From Metaphire vulgaris (taxonomy: Eukaryota; Annelida; Clitellata; Crassiclitellata; Megascolecidae): DNA of 64,000 bases. Below the pieces are notes generated by a model. The model had not been told where the DNA came from, did not search any database, and was given only the letters and a program-made list of their open reading frames with translations. The first letter of the stretch is position 1. Every line of letters begins with the position of its first letter. Shown in pieces: positions 32,953-44,949 of the stretch. The DNA is taken from contig CM030848.1 of NCBI GenBank assembly GCA_018105865.1, positions 3,519,501 through 3,583,500 of the forward strand, given 5' to 3'. A program made the position numbers and the translations under genes.

Positions 32953-34606
32953 GAAATTGTTGATTAATTGATTAACGAATAAAATGCTTAGTAAAACGAA
33001 CATAATTATAGATAATTTATAGTCAATACAAGGTTTAATAATATAAATAAAAGATACCAAAAGGGAGTAAGCTCCCGCCAGTAGGTACCTTGAATAAAGT
33101 AATTAATTTGAAATATGTATATATAAGCAGGGGCATAAAACACAGGGGACGGTCCCCCCAATAATTAGTTGGCGGGGGACAGAGTATCAATTATCCTCCC
33201 AATGTTTTACGCAGTGGCGTATTAAGCGGGTATGGTCCTGATCCATAGCATACCCCGTTGGTCTTCGGCCTTTGGTCCTTCCCTTCGGTTGTTTTATCAT
33301 AATATACACTTAGCCTAACTGTATAAGTACTGTCAGTAATGGGCGGGGTTTCAGATAATGAACAACAGGCTGGCTGGCTGTTCCGAATCCACCACTGACG
33401 TCATAATGGGCGGGGTTTCAGATAATGAGGCAGCAGTACAGCGATGTGAACTAGCCTGTTAGTATTAAACAGTCTTGCGCTAGATCGTGTTTGCACATTC
33501 AATCCTCCTTTCCTTGACCTACTTTCTGATTGTCCATCCAATCACGCGAGTTCAACGTTCAGAGCGCCAAAACAACGACGAACAGAGTCGATTGACTCGG
33601 ATTTTTCCACAAAAAGACGGCTCACTTTATTTTATTTACTAAGAATGCGTACGATTTAACGATTTTGAGTGAGGTGGCTGCCCATCCTATCCTATGGGAT
33701 AGCCGAACGGAAGATTAGAAAGATTAACAACGTAGAAATAAAAGTCGATGTAGAAGTAGGCACATAAAAATGTAAGTTTTTTTCAAGAAATAACTCATTT
33801 TTATGCAGTTTCAGAGTTTCACTTTTTCCCTACCGGTCAAATTTGCTGTAGGCAGGGGAATTGTAATGGTAACTCTGTTCAGAAATTACCTATTGCTAAA
33901 AATCGCAGCGCCATACAAAGTCTTTCCCTTGGTGATATACTCCGACGCATTCTGGTGTCTTCTTTATGCGATGTCAAGTTCAATACACGATAACAAATCT
34001 TCAAAGGCAGCCAAATACATCCTCAAAATTGTGAAATGACTGTTAGTCTGTCGTTGTAAGTTCCCTGAAAAGGGTATGGTACGCACCGTCCAACTCCCTG
34101 CACCTAACCCATGGCCTTACCCATACCCGCTTTCTTTACTTTGTTTTTTTATCCGGTGGTTAATGCGTGTATTGATGTTAGTACCGTCAAAAACATCATT
34201 CCACATAATAAAACGGCGCAATCCTCGTCAGCCATTTTTTACGTGCGCTACATCAACGATAAGTAGGCGTGGAAGGCAATATTTTTCAGGGTGGCGAATG
34301 CGTATGTGCTTTGTTCCTATGCAAGCGCGCGCTCAATGAACGCTAGTGGCCCAGCACCATTAGGCGCTCAGCCTTTCTTAAAATAGCTATGGGAAAGGTA
34401 AATGATCAGCCAAGCAATAGTCAACATCCAAAGGGGGCAGTGAGGCTAGGTTGTTACAGCTATGGAGGAAATGATTTTAGATAAAGAAAGGATTTAAGCT
34501 TAGACCTGAAGACTTGAGGAGATAATGCAGGAATTATAGGAAATGAAGATTCAGATTTACAGAGGTTCTCACACAGGGCAGTCCCTACTGAACCACTTTA
34601 AACCTT

Positions 34607-34757
34607 GTTATATTATATTATATTATATTATGTTATGTTATATTATATTATATTATATTATATTATATTATATTATATTATATTATATTATATTATATTA
34701 TATTATATTATATTATATTATATTATATTATATTATATTATATTATATTATTATATT
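34607..34757. repeat. (TATTA)n microsatellite
   Basis: About 28 TATTA units. The ~50 bp before it is the reverse complement of sequence at 62150-62190 plus 62718-62745. Confidence 0.95.
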
Positions 34758-34829
34758 GTTTGAAAGTGTCTAAGTCTTGATTGTCGGAGGGAAGCAGAGA
34801 TTGGGCTTCCAAAGTTCAGGTGCAGCGAT

Positions 34830-35083
34830 TTTCAAACTTTTTGGTTTATTTTGTTCCTCTGATCCCTTTAGAAAGGCAAACGGTAGCAAATTTTCAGGGA
34901 TGACTGGTTACCACCAAATTTTTTTGTTTTGCACGGACGGTTAGAAAGGAATAAACAATCTAAACAATGGTGCAAACCTTATCTTTTTAGCTCCTACATA
35001 GCCTGATATATAGCAAATTTAAAACGTTACAGCAATCACAGAGTACGGTGACGACGTCTGAAAATTTAATCCCCGCTTGAGAG
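34830..35083. mobile_element. TTAA-target MITE, copy P3 (left-truncated)
   Basis: The right end TTTAATCCCCGCTTGAGAGG then TTAA matches the right end of P1. The interior blocks (TTTATTTTGTTCC, GCACGGACGGTTAGAAAG, TAGCCTGATATA) follow the same order as in P1. The left end is lost. Confidence 0.65.
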
Positions 35084-35590
35084 GTTAAATATAAAAAAGA
35101 TTGATGATGGGGGAGGGCATTGGGAGGAAGGGAGGTTTGGGAGGAGGAGGAAGGTGGGTTGTACGGGTTTTCGGAGCAGCGTTGTGTAGGTTTGGAAACG
35201 GGTTTGGGGGCCGGTGGGGTGGGTCTGGGCGATTGGGAGAGGGAGGAGGCTGAGGGGTTAATAGTGATCTAAGGTAGACAGGTTTTGATGACTGATGTGA
35301 GCTATATGTAAGTGTTATTATCTTAGATTGGATACGTTCAGTTATTCAAGCCAATGTCTGGGGAAAACCTCGATGCGGCGGCGCCTTTTGATGTGTATTG
35401 AAAAGATGGTGTCTTTTTAATATGCTCGCCGCTACCTTCTGACTGGTTCAGCGGGCGTGACAGAGTGAGAGAAGATGATGAACGTGTGGGTAAAAACCTG
35501 GCTGATCTGGGGTACATAACTACATATCTGAGGAAACCTCGATGCGGCGGCGCCTTTGATGGTGTCTTTTTAATATGATTCAGTTACCCA

Positions 35591-35788
35591 GGGCGCCGAG
35601 GTAGGGGCGCTAAAATCGGGTTTAAAGTAGGAAAAATATCGCTAGGAGTTTCTGGAGGTGTTTAAAGAGCGCCATTTCATCCGGTGACGACCCTTTTTGC
35701 TCGTCACTTTGTCAGGGTTTTCCGAAGTTGAAGGGGCGCCATCACGATCCTTTGTCCCCGGGCGCCGGACACCCTAGCTCAGCCTCTG
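35591..35788. mobile_element. diverged CAGAGCCGTAGC-family MITE, copy 3
   Basis: Interior GGGCGCCGAGGTAGGGG and right end CGGACACCCTAGCTCAGCCTCTG match 11299-11581. The left terminus is decayed and no duplication survives. The stretch 35100-35590 holds only G-rich sequence and a partial direct repeat of the CCTCGATGCGGCGGCGCC block (35370 and 35531). Confidence 0.6.
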
Positions 35789-35935
35789 TGAATCTTTGTC
35801 CTTGAGAACTCCTTAAGAACCAATTTGAAGCCATTGTCTTCGTCCTCGTCCTTATGGAGTCAGTCCTCGTTCTTATCTTCTTATATCCTCGTGCTGTGGT
35901 ATTTCGGTGCAGTTTTTGGTTAATAATTATTATTA

Positions 35936-36000
35936 ATAATTATGCACTTCTATAGCACCAGTCCTAATATCCAAGGGTATCAATAGGTGGTACTTCACAA
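35936..36000 (-). mobile_element. LINE 3'-tail fragment
   Basis: Reverse complement of the tail at 9705-9771 (GTGCTATAGAAGTGCATAAT). Confidence 0.6.
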
Positions 36001-36126
36001 TCCACCCGCAGAAGGTTAGTGTTAGTTAGCTACATGTAGGCCACCCATATTGACTATTGAAATCGTTTTTGGTTTTGTTACTTTCTGCCTTTTTCTGTCT
36101 GACAGAAATCGGCCCACATGTAGGCA

Positions 36127-36441
36127 CAGTGTTTATTCAAGGCGTTTTAGGTGGGGGATCCCCCCCCCAAAAAAATGAAAATTCTCACACAAAATTTCTA
36201 TATGTTGCATTGGGGGATGGAATTTTCCCCCAAGTGTGACGAAAAGGGTTTTTTATATTTGGAAGAATAAAAGGAAAGATAAAGAAGGATATGATGACCT
36301 TTTTTGCTTGTCACCGCACCCGAGAGAGCACATAACAACAGGATGACCTTTTTTGCTCGTCAAGGTTTTTGGGCAGAAAAAACATCTCCCCCAAACATGT
36401 AAAACTCCCCCTCAATGTCAAGGTGGCTAGAATAAACACTG
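36127..36441. mobile_element. hAT-type MITE (CAGTGTTTATTC family)
   Basis: Ends CAGTGTTTATTCAAGGC and TGGCTAGAATAAACACTG. Perfect duplication TGTAGGCA (36119-36126, 36442-36449). Two micro-palindromes lie inside (about 36291-36314 and 36342-36362). Confidence 0.92.
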
Positions 36442-36644
36442 TGTAGGCACCACTCGGCAGTTGTAACATCAAACTGAATAGCAATGGCAACATTGCGAAA
36501 GTAACCATAGTTCGGCGGATGAGACTGTCCTGGTCGCGACCATATCCGTACCCAGACCAGCGTGATTCCATCAACTCTCTGGAGACGTGCCATCCAGCAG
36601 GGTTATGGTCTAGGGATGACGCAACGGCCCGCGCTGGCCACGCG

Positions 36645-36650
<6 letters not shown>

Positions 36651-36687
<37 letters not shown>
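36651..36687. repeat. (ATG)n microsatellite
   Basis: Twelve ATG units. Confidence 0.95.
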
Positions 36688-36938
36688 GACTGGCCACCGT
36701 CCGCCGATGAATGGCTTAGCCACCTTTGGGCTGATGGCTACAGAAAAATGGGGGTCAGCACCGGACCCTACGGGTGAAACCTTTACTTTATAGGCTCCAG
36801 TTTAACGGCTTCGAATAGATATAATAGACATCTAAATTTCCCAGAACCTGAGTTATGGGTCAAAGGTTTAATGCATCACATGGGTCATTATGAGTGACCC
36901 ATTGCCACCTCTGTAGTGCGGTATTCTAAACATGTCTC

Positions 36939-37298
36939 CAGTGGCGTTTCCACCAAGTTCATGACTGGGGCTGCATCCCCCATCGGAGTTTTTTTGCTTG
37001 TCAACATATGTTTCGTAAGCTTTTTTAAAATTAAAACTTAATAGGCCTACCGCGAATGCACGATGACTTTTTTGCTTGTTAACCCATTTTTGCGGTAAAT
37101 TTAGAAAAAATCTACTGAAAAATAATGCGGATGACTGTTTTGCTTGTCAGCTTTTTCCGGCAAGGTTTATTAACATTTAGTGGGCAAAACACTAAGAAAA
37201 ATTAAAGTTTTTCTCTCATTTTTAAAAACTTTGCATCCTCCCACCAACTTCCTATAAATTTTTTCATCCCCCACCAAGAATTCTTGGAACCGCCACTG
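36939..37298. mobile_element. hAT-type MITE (CAGTGGCGTTTCCA family)
   Basis: Ends CAGTGGCGTTTCCA and TGGAACCGCCACTG. Perfect duplication CATGTCTC (36931-36938, 37299-37306). Three micro-palindromes spaced ~70 bp apart. Related to 50120-50411; partial relatives near 1755-1815 and 5790-5855. Confidence 0.93.
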
Positions 37299-37368
37299 CA
37301 TGTCTCACTGTCTTTGCTGGTTTTCTCAAACAAAGACGCACTTGAGGGGAATCTTTTGCCACCGAGAA

Positions 37369-37532
37369 CAGTGTTTTATCCAGGCCTGTTAGGGGGAGAT
37401 CCCCAAATCTCAAATCCCCCCAAATAAAATCCCAGCGCTGAACAAAATGTTGCATTAAACAGTTAAACTGTGTCACTTCCCCTCCAGCCAAGTCAATTCC
37501 CCCGAAAGGCTTGGAATCTGGATAAAACACTG
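37369..37532. mobile_element. hAT-type MITE (CAGTGTTTTATCCAG family)
   Basis: Ends CAGTGTTTTATCCAGGCC and CTGGATAAAACACTG. Duplication ACCGAGAA/ACCGGGAA (37361-37368, 37533-37540). 164 bp. Positions 37540-38600 contain no recognised gene. Confidence 0.88.
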
Positions 37533-38609
37533 ACCGGGAATCGAATGCTAGCCGATAGATACTAAAGAGCTGTGCGTTTAATGCGGAGATTTACCGGGAA
37601 ATATGCGAGACTCGGATGTCCTAATAATGCGGGAATAAAATGCGGAAATGTTCAACTTATTCTGCGGCAATCTGCGCCTACATTTCCCATTTACAGGGAG
37701 CCTGCCCATTTATGCGCCTATTTCACTCGCATATTTCTTGAAATTGCGGTAAAAAAGACCGAGCAAAAAAGGTCATCCAAACAGCGGCATATTATATTTT
37801 GGTGACGCCATCTTTCGACTAAAATAATTTTCCATAAATAGTTTTTGACGATTTGGCGGGTACGATTCTTATCATATTGCTCTGAACCAGGATTTGGACA
37901 ATTTCAAACAATAAAATCTGAATCCTCATTTCCTATAATTCCCACATTATAGTCGTCAGGTCTAATAGAAATATGAAACATTCATCTTTAAAAGACTTTA
38001 ATGTCTTTAAAGTTTCTTACTCTCTGCAGATAGCAGAACACATATGTGGCAAGAATGTTGAGAAAGTGTTTCTAGGTTTTGACACGCGAAAAGTTCACGC
38101 AACAAGTTTACAGAGAAGGGTTTACGGGTGTTGACATGCCAAACATTAAAACCTATAAAACCTAAAACCCTACATTTAATTTTTTAAACCCCGTTTTTGC
38201 AGCCTTGCCCTGAAATTACTTTAAAATGCCTAAAATTGCGCTATGCTTACCGGTATATTATGTGAACACTCATACAGCGTCAAATTATGTCAATTTTATG
38301 CGGCGGCACTTAGTGCGCGATATTATGACGTAAAGTCGTAAACAAAGTAAGTTATGTGAACATGTATCAAACTGTTAGAAGTAGGCCTTACCTATCACAG
38401 TATTATGATTTTGAAACACACAGGTCAAAATAGTCAGACAATCTAATAAATATAATACAGCTATGCTTAATTCTTGGCAGCACAAATAAATGTCTATTCT
38501 ATAAACAATTGCAATTGAAAGCATACTAAGTTACAAATTCACTCCATAACAGTTCTTATGAAAGTATACATAATTGTTTCAAACAAGTGCACATTTGATT
38601 GGCTTAGAC

Positions 38610-38908
38610 CAGTGGTTCTCAACCCGTGGTCCACGGACCAAAAGTGGGCCACGAGAGGGGTCTAGTGGTCTGCAACAAATTCTGAAAAAACTTTCGTAAA
38701 AATTAGACATATATATTTTCCATAGAGTAAGCAGCACAATTAAGTACAGTGACAACCTTTTTTTGCTTATCGTGGCACTGGCGAGGGACAAAGATCACAT
38801 GTGATGACCTTTTTTTGCTGTCATGATTTTTCTTAATTTTCAGGTGGTCTGCAAGAAAGTTTTAATCTTCAAAAGTGGTCCGCAGGCAAAGGGGTCTGAG
38901 AACCACTG
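38610..38908. mobile_element. hAT-type MITE (CAGTGGTTCTCAA family)
   Basis: Ends CAGTGGTTCTCAACCCGTGG and GAGAACCACTG. Perfect duplication GCTTAGAC (38602-38609, 38909-38916). Contains two micro-palindromes. Confidence 0.93.
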
Positions 38909-39469
38909 GCTTAGACTATTGAATGATATGACATTTTGAAGCATCCATTCCGAAGACAAATTTTTTTCACCTGTGCATGCTTCAGGGGATATGTTGTAAT
39001 GAACATCAGAAATTGGAGCTATAAGAATTAATTTGTTTCTCTTCCGTAATCTAAGGATCATCTTCAAACTTCAGAAAGTTTTCTGTCTAATAAGAAATTT
39101 AGACAAACTTTCAATAATTCCTGGTGTGACAGACGCCATTTGGAACTTCACAAAAAGTGACAAAGACAAGTTGCTCATCGCTTAATTTGTTGATGACAGC
39201 ACCTGATAAATATCTAAAATCATGTAAAATCAATAGCACAGATATCAATAGCACAAAACACAAATGGTCCATTGGATAAAAATTAAGTTTCCAATTTTTA
39301 TCTTCTCTAATTGTTATACAGCCAAGTTAGTGTCACAACTGTGGGATTAGCATGAAGTCGAAGATGTGTACTGGTAGTTGCAGATGGCTATCTCTCACTG
39401 GTAATAGAATTTGTTGGTCAAGCTCAATGATGATAGCTTAAACCAAGTAATAATCAACACAAAAAGCTC

Positions 39470-39930
39470 TACTACTGGTCAGTCGCTTTGTCTATCAAAT
39501 CCTGTCCAATCTGATCCCAACACAATGTTAGCACTTCTTTCAGCTGATCCACGTCACGAATCTTTTGTTTTGGTTAGGCAGAATTTTACTGGTTATTCGG
39601 GCTAAAGGGGACACATTGAACATCGTTTGGACTAAGATTACCTTCCATAGTCTGTAGCAAACTTTATTTTAAGCGATTACATGACGCATCGTATGTTAAT
39701 GTTGTAATGACGTCAATTTCGGGTCTACCTGTTTGTTGCAGTTTTTCTTCATCATGTGTTAGAACAATGTTAATTGCTTTAGATTTTTCAAATTCTCAAG
39801 TAAATCTTCTCAACTTTGGTATTTTTATTTCCTTCGTAACTTAAATATTAATAAAGTTCCATCACTTCAAAATCAAGCGGGATTTATTGGCACACCCTGC
39901 ATAGTATTTCTCTGGCATACATCAGTAACA
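39470..39930 (-). pseudogene. mariner-like transposase C-terminal relic
   Basis: On the - strand 39565-39478 encodes VDQLKEVLTLCWDQIGQDLIDKATDQ-like sequence, the typical C-terminal helix block of mariner-type transposases, then a stop. A candidate terminus CAGGGTGTGCCAATAAATCC lies near 39898. The catalytic core is not recognisable. Confidence 0.4.
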
Positions 39931-40318
39931 GCATTGCATTGCATTGCAGCTAGCACAATACAAAGATAGTGCAGGAAATGCAAATTGTTTGCTAAGTTCT
40001 ATCTCCATTTCTGTCTTACAGTCTGCCTGGGATTATTCATACTGCCTTAAATTAAGTAGAATTGGCATTATTAGGAATGAATTGGCCTATGGAAAATGCC
40101 ATAGACAAGCAAACATCTGATGATCAGACAATGTTAAACCAAAAGGAGTGTTGTATAAAAGGTCTGGCATTATGAATCTGTATGCCAATGAGCAAGCATC
40201 ATTATACTGTACTGTAATGTTCTTAAGCTTTTCAAAGCACTACCCTGGGATTGTGCCAGTTGCAGTGCACAGCACTCATTGCTATTAGTGATATGTGCCA
40301 GAGAAATAATACAGTACA
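39893..40318. repeat. foldback repeat with ~70-bp inverted arms
   Basis: 39893-39963 (ATTTCTCTGGCATACATC...GCTAGCACAAT) is inverted at about 40246-40318. No duplication seen and no coding between. Confidence 0.6.
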
Positions 40319-41113
40319 GCTTTGGTTTTGGTCTATTTGGTTTAATCCATAATTAATCATCGAGTTCTAAGGCAAGTTCAAGGTTCTAGTGACAATGCTC
40401 ATCCAATTCAGGCTAAGAGGTCATTTGGGCTTAATCATCCAGTCCAAGGTAATTGTTCTTCATGTTTCTTTGGTTCTTTTACCTTGCTTCATTCATATTC
40501 TCTTATCATGTATGTCTTTACACATTATAGTAGCGTACTCCACATCAACATTATAATATATTTTGAACAGTTCATTAGTTCTATACAATCCTACATAGTC
40601 TCTATTTAATTAAATAAATGGGCACCCACAATGATGTGAAACTCTCAAATAGAAAATTGCACCCCTTACATAACAAAATTAGCCTTCTCTCAACTATTCC
40701 AGTGGCCAGCTTCACAAAATTTATCAAAGAAAATAAAAATCATGTTTACCAGGGTTACACATAAAATACCAATAAGTTGAAGTGCTCCTGAAATCAACAC
40801 TTGTGAATCAATGGACATTTAATAAAGAGAAACTGTGGTTTTCAACACAGGATAAATCCTACTAAACAATGGCATGCCAAAGAGTGGTGGATGCCCGGGG
40901 CCAAAGTAAATTTGGATGTCCCCCTTCCCCGTCACCTCTGTGTAAGGTGTTGAGGAGCATAAAAAGGTCGGTTTGGATTTGGTCAATAGTCAGTCAATTT
41001 GGATGCCCCATCTAGTGGATGCCCAGGGCCACTGCCCCACCGGTACCCCTCTGCACGGTATTGCTACTAAACCACTCAAAATCCAGTTATTATGTTACAA
41101 ACTTGTTTTCTAC

Positions 41114-41238
41114 CTGACATTTGCCGCTCAGCAGCTTGCAAATTGTGATAAATATAGAGAAATTCAGGCGAAGATCCATTCAATGAATCTAAGTCCGAAG
41201 CTTTCTGCATTGAGCTTTGTAGAAGAGTTTCATTCACC
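41114..41238 (-). CDS. CEP170-like gene, candidate exon E
   Basis: On the - strand the 125-nt segment is bounded by GGAATTCAG/G and CAG/GTAGAA. It starts by completing a split codon (one base) and ends one base into the next. Exon D ends with two bases, so D joins E in frame. The 41-codon sequence ends in an amphipathic HNLQAAERQMS stretch, consistent with the helical C-terminus of CEP170 proteins. Other exons may lie between D and E. Later exons and the stop codon are not found. Confidence 0.45.
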
Positions 41239-41811
41239 CTGAATTCCGGTCGTTTTCTGATTTAATAAAATATGGAAATTAAATAATAAAATAATTTAAG
41301 ATAAAAATACAAAAATTGTAGTTTTACTAGTAGCATTTGAATTCAATTTAACATTGGTGTAGTATCAAGTTATCAACTGACCCAAGCCCTGGCTGCAGAG
41401 ACTATTCAATAGGTAAAATAATTAAAATTGTCATAAATATATAGAACATGTGGGCGTATCACACCTAAAAGCATCCTGTGCTTCACCATCAACTCCAAAA
41501 TTGATTATGGCCTTTTTGTAACTACCAAAGGTAAAAGCGCCCATTACCCACATTCTCTGGTGATAGGCATTGGCGTGAATTAATAGTCAAACTTTTGTGA
41601 TATCTGTTATTTTGTATGTGTTTCTATTGCAGTCTATATTTGGTCAGTTTGTCTTGCTACAATTTTAAATTTCCAATATTTCAATTGTGAGAACAAATCT
41701 TCGCATGTAATGTATCCTGACTCCTCAGTATCATTCCCTGAGCACTTTTCTCAAACGATACATAGTTTATCCTATCAGCTCAAGTGAGTTTGAATCAATC
41801 AATCATTCCTC

Positions 41812-41816
<5 letters not shown>

Positions 41817-41853
<37 letters not shown>
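41817..41853. repeat. (TA)n microsatellite
   Basis: Pure TA run flanking the TAGTGCTGTCC-type element. Confidence 0.93.
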
Positions 41854-41907
41854 TAGTGCTGTTCCACGTTTAATTTATTTAATCACGATTAATCGTGCAA
41901 TTAAAAT

Positions 41908-42842
41908 TTGTCTTGTCTTGTCTTGTCTTCAACCGTCTTCACTCCGAAGATTGGTTGCATTATGAACTGTCATCTTCCAGATGTTACGATCTTCTGCTCT
42001 TCTTATTGTGTGCTCGATAGTGAGTCCTGTCCATTCTTTGATGTTGTCTTCCCACTTTTTTCTTGGCCTGCCTCATTTTCGTGATCCAGGCATTGTGCCC
42101 TGCATTATATCCTTCTCCAGACATTCCTGCTTTGTTCGCATAATATGTCCCCAGTATTTCAGTTTTCTTTTCTTTACTGTTTCCAGTAGGTTCTTTGAAC
42201 CCCTGCTTTATCCATTACCCACTCAATTGTCTTCTTTGCTTTCCAGGAAACTCTCATTATTTGTCTTAAACCTTTCATTTCGAATGCCTGTATGTGCCAT
42301 TCATCTTCCTTCATTATTGTCCAGCTTTCACAGCCATATGTGGTGACCGGCCACACCATTGATCTCAGTAACCGGACTTTTGTGCTCACAGGGATGTTGT
42401 GACTTTTCCATATTTTGTTTAATGATGTTCCCGCCCCACGTCCTTTATTCAATATGCTTCTTATGTCAGCTTTGCTTGAAGTGTCGTCTGATATGATGGA
42501 CCTTAAATACGGGAAGGTGTTGACCTGTTCCAATACTGTACTCTGAATTTTGATGTTGCAGCTCTTGCCTTTTGTTGCCATTACCTTGGTTTTTTATCAA
42601 TATTAATCATCATGTTGTGTTTTTTCCTATTTTATCCACCCTAGTTACCAAATCTTGTAGTTCTTTGTTTGAGCCACCGAATAGTATGATATCGTCTGTG
42701 TATCTTAAGTTTGAAATCTTCTTCCCTCCTATTCTAATGCCCCCCGTGAAACCGTCCAGTGCTTCTCTCATTACCTTTTCTGCCATGATGTTAAACAGAT
42801 ACGGCGATATAACACAGCCCTGTCTTACTCCTTTCTTTATTT
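41908..42842 (-). pseudogene. RTE-like LINE 3' part
   Basis: On the - strand: GVRQGCVISPYLFNIMAE, then YTDDIILF (catalytic box with Thr for the usual Ala), an intact stretch with SLNKIWKSHNI and LLRSMVWPVTTYGCESW, and EMKGLRQIMRVSWKAKKT. It ends in a (GACAA)n tail at 41908-41930. TTAAAAT is duplicated at 41901-41907 and 42843-42849. Strongly 5'-truncated with one or two frameshifts. The motif set is that of the common animal endonuclease-reverse transcriptase of the RTE group. Confidence 0.88.
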
Positions 42843-43259
42843 TTAAAATTATTAATCACGATTAATTGCATTTTCTATAGCAAAGTTATTCTGGTCCCGA
42901 AGTAGTAATGAAGTTGAAATAAACAATGCACCAGTTGCACCGTTTTGATGCCTTATGCTGTACTTCACTTTCGTCCATCATTTGATTTAGAAAACAAATA
43001 CACAGTAATAATTTTATATTTGAAATTTTAAACTTGGAACGAAAACTCCGACAGCATCACTAATTGTACACATGGAAGACACGTGACCACACCACATTCA
43101 TGTGACCACACATAACATTATATAGCACATGCATCATCGAAAACTCGTGACGCTATCACTTTCAAGCTCAGTTTTTAAAAGTTTCTTTAGAGAAATATGA
43201 GGCGATAAATTATGATCGATTAATTTTCTAACTGCGATTAAAAAATTAATAGCGATTAA

Positions 43260-43941
43260 CCTCTTAACCGGACATGACGTGTGGGATACGTCCGCCATCT
43301 TTCCTTATTCTGGGGCAACGTATGGGATATGTCCAGTCACTTTCGTAGCGGTTTGCAGACCGGGTGCGTCATATCTGATACGTCTTATGCTATAAATTGT
43401 TTTAGTATCTATCCATTCGCTAGATGGCACCTATTTCTGGCTATTTTCGCTCTATATAAAAGAAAATATACTGTATATTCTTTGGACCAAGGGGTCAGAA
43501 ACTGGGCTATGTTGCATTGAAAATGGTGTTGATAGAACGACTTGCTCATGTTAGAGTTATAGATCTTTACCAAATGTTGACTGATTTTCAAACTTATTGA
43601 TTTATTTTGTTCCACTGACATCCCCTACAACTTTGGCACTCACCCAATTGGGTTTACCACTGAAAAAATTTCACTACGGAGCTTCAAACAAAATATTGGT
43701 GAGTTCTATTTTAGGCCATAAAGTGAACCCTTCCCCTAAATTTCTTTGTTTGGCATGGATGGTTAGAAAGAGGAGTAAAAAGGCTCAACAATGGCGTATA
43801 TCTCATCTTTTTAGCTCTTATATAGCCTGAGATATCGCAAATTCAAAAAAAGTAAAGTTTTCATTTTTGAAGAACGTTTTTCCAAAAAATAATCCCCTGG
43901 TACGGTCACGGCATCTAAACATTTAATCCCCGGTTAAGCGG
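43260..43941. mobile_element. TTAA-target MITE, copy P1
   Basis: Ends CCTCTTAACCGG and CCCCGGTTAAGCGG, with TTAA at 43256-43259 and 43942-43945. No transposase. Confidence 0.82.
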
Positions 43942-43982
43942 TTAACAGATTAACGCGTTAATCGTGCGTTAATTGCAATTAA

Positions 43983-44949
43983 CCTCTTAACAGAGGAATT
44001 AAATTTTAAAAGTCGTCAACAATTTGGGTAATTAATTTAGGGAAAAAGCGCTCATATGAACTGCGAACATATACGTTTTAAATTTACTATATCTCAGGCT
44101 ATATAGAAGCTAAAGAAATGAGGTTTGCACCATTGTTTAGCATTTTTATTGTTCTTTCTAACCATTCATGTCAAAAATTTGAGGGTAGGGTCCACTCTAC
44201 AGCCTAAAATCGACCCCTCCCCAAAATTTTGCTCAAAGCTCAATAGCAAAAAATTTTCAGCAGTGACCCCACTTTTGTGAGTGACAAAGTTGTAGAGGGG
44301 TGTAATTGGAACACAATAGTTCAAAAATTTTGAAGATCGGACCCAATTTGGGTAGTTATAATTTTTCAAACCCTAGAACTCATTGCTCGGAGAAAAGAAA
44401 TTTTTTCTCAAATTTTGCAAGCTGAAAAAAATACATTTCAGTATATTTCAGGCTATATAGAAGATAAAGAGATGAGGTTTGCACCGTTGTTTAGCATTTT
44501 TATTGTTCTTTCTAACCATCTGTGTAAAAACATTGGGAGTAGGGTACACTATAGCAACAAATTTTCAGTGGTGACCCCACTTTTGTAAGCGACAAAGTTG
44601 TAGAGGGGTGTAATTGGAACAGAATAGTTCAAAAATTTTTAAGATCGGACTCAATTTGGGATAGTTATCATTTTTTGAATCCTATAAATTACACTTTTCC
44701 AAAGCAAAAATCAGACCCTCTTTCGAATAAAACCTACTTTCCTAGCTTATAATGGGCACAACAGCTAAAAAAAGAGCTACCATCTACCGAATGGATAAAA
44801 ACTAAATCTAATTATTACATTAGAACGTTTATAAGCGGCGAACCCATTTGAGGAACAGACGCTGAAGTTGAGCGACATGTATACACGGCGAACCCATTTG
44901 AGGTATGATTGGCGCGCGACGTGTATACACGGCGAACCCAGTTAAGAGG
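43983..44949. mobile_element. TTAA-target MITE, copy P2, with internal ~355-bp tandem duplication
   Basis: Ends CCTCTTAACAGAGG and CCCAGTTAAGAGG. TTAA on the left and CTAA on the right. Two diverged copies of a ~355-bp block begin near 44060 and 44415 (both with ATGAGGTTTGCACC and GACAAAGTTGTAGAGGGG). Three CGGCGAACCCA repeats are near the right end. Confidence 0.78.

Larger units (their letters stand above)
31379..34359. mobile_element. ~3-kb element with 30-bp inverted ends and TTA target
   Basis: Ends TGGTGCTGGGCCACTAGCG and CGCTAGTGGCCCAGCACCA extend as a ~30-bp inverted repeat (through TTCATTGAGCG). TTA is duplicated at 31376-31378 and 34360-34362. A 3-bp TTA target suggests PIF/Harbinger, but no transposase or Myb-like protein is recognisable. 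Nested inside are a LINE-tail/SINE copy and microsatellites. 33339-33362 and 33406-33429 are a direct repeat of a GGGCGGGGTTTCAGATAATG block. Confidence 0.75.
31313..34560 (-). pseudogene. CR1-like LINE 3' end, split by a 3-kb element
   Basis: 31313-31378 (tail TAAGTAAGTAAAATCTCGTGG on the + strand) and 34360-34560 together reconstruct the reverse complement of 30480-30805. The break is exactly at the TTA duplication of the inserted element. Confidence 0.75.
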
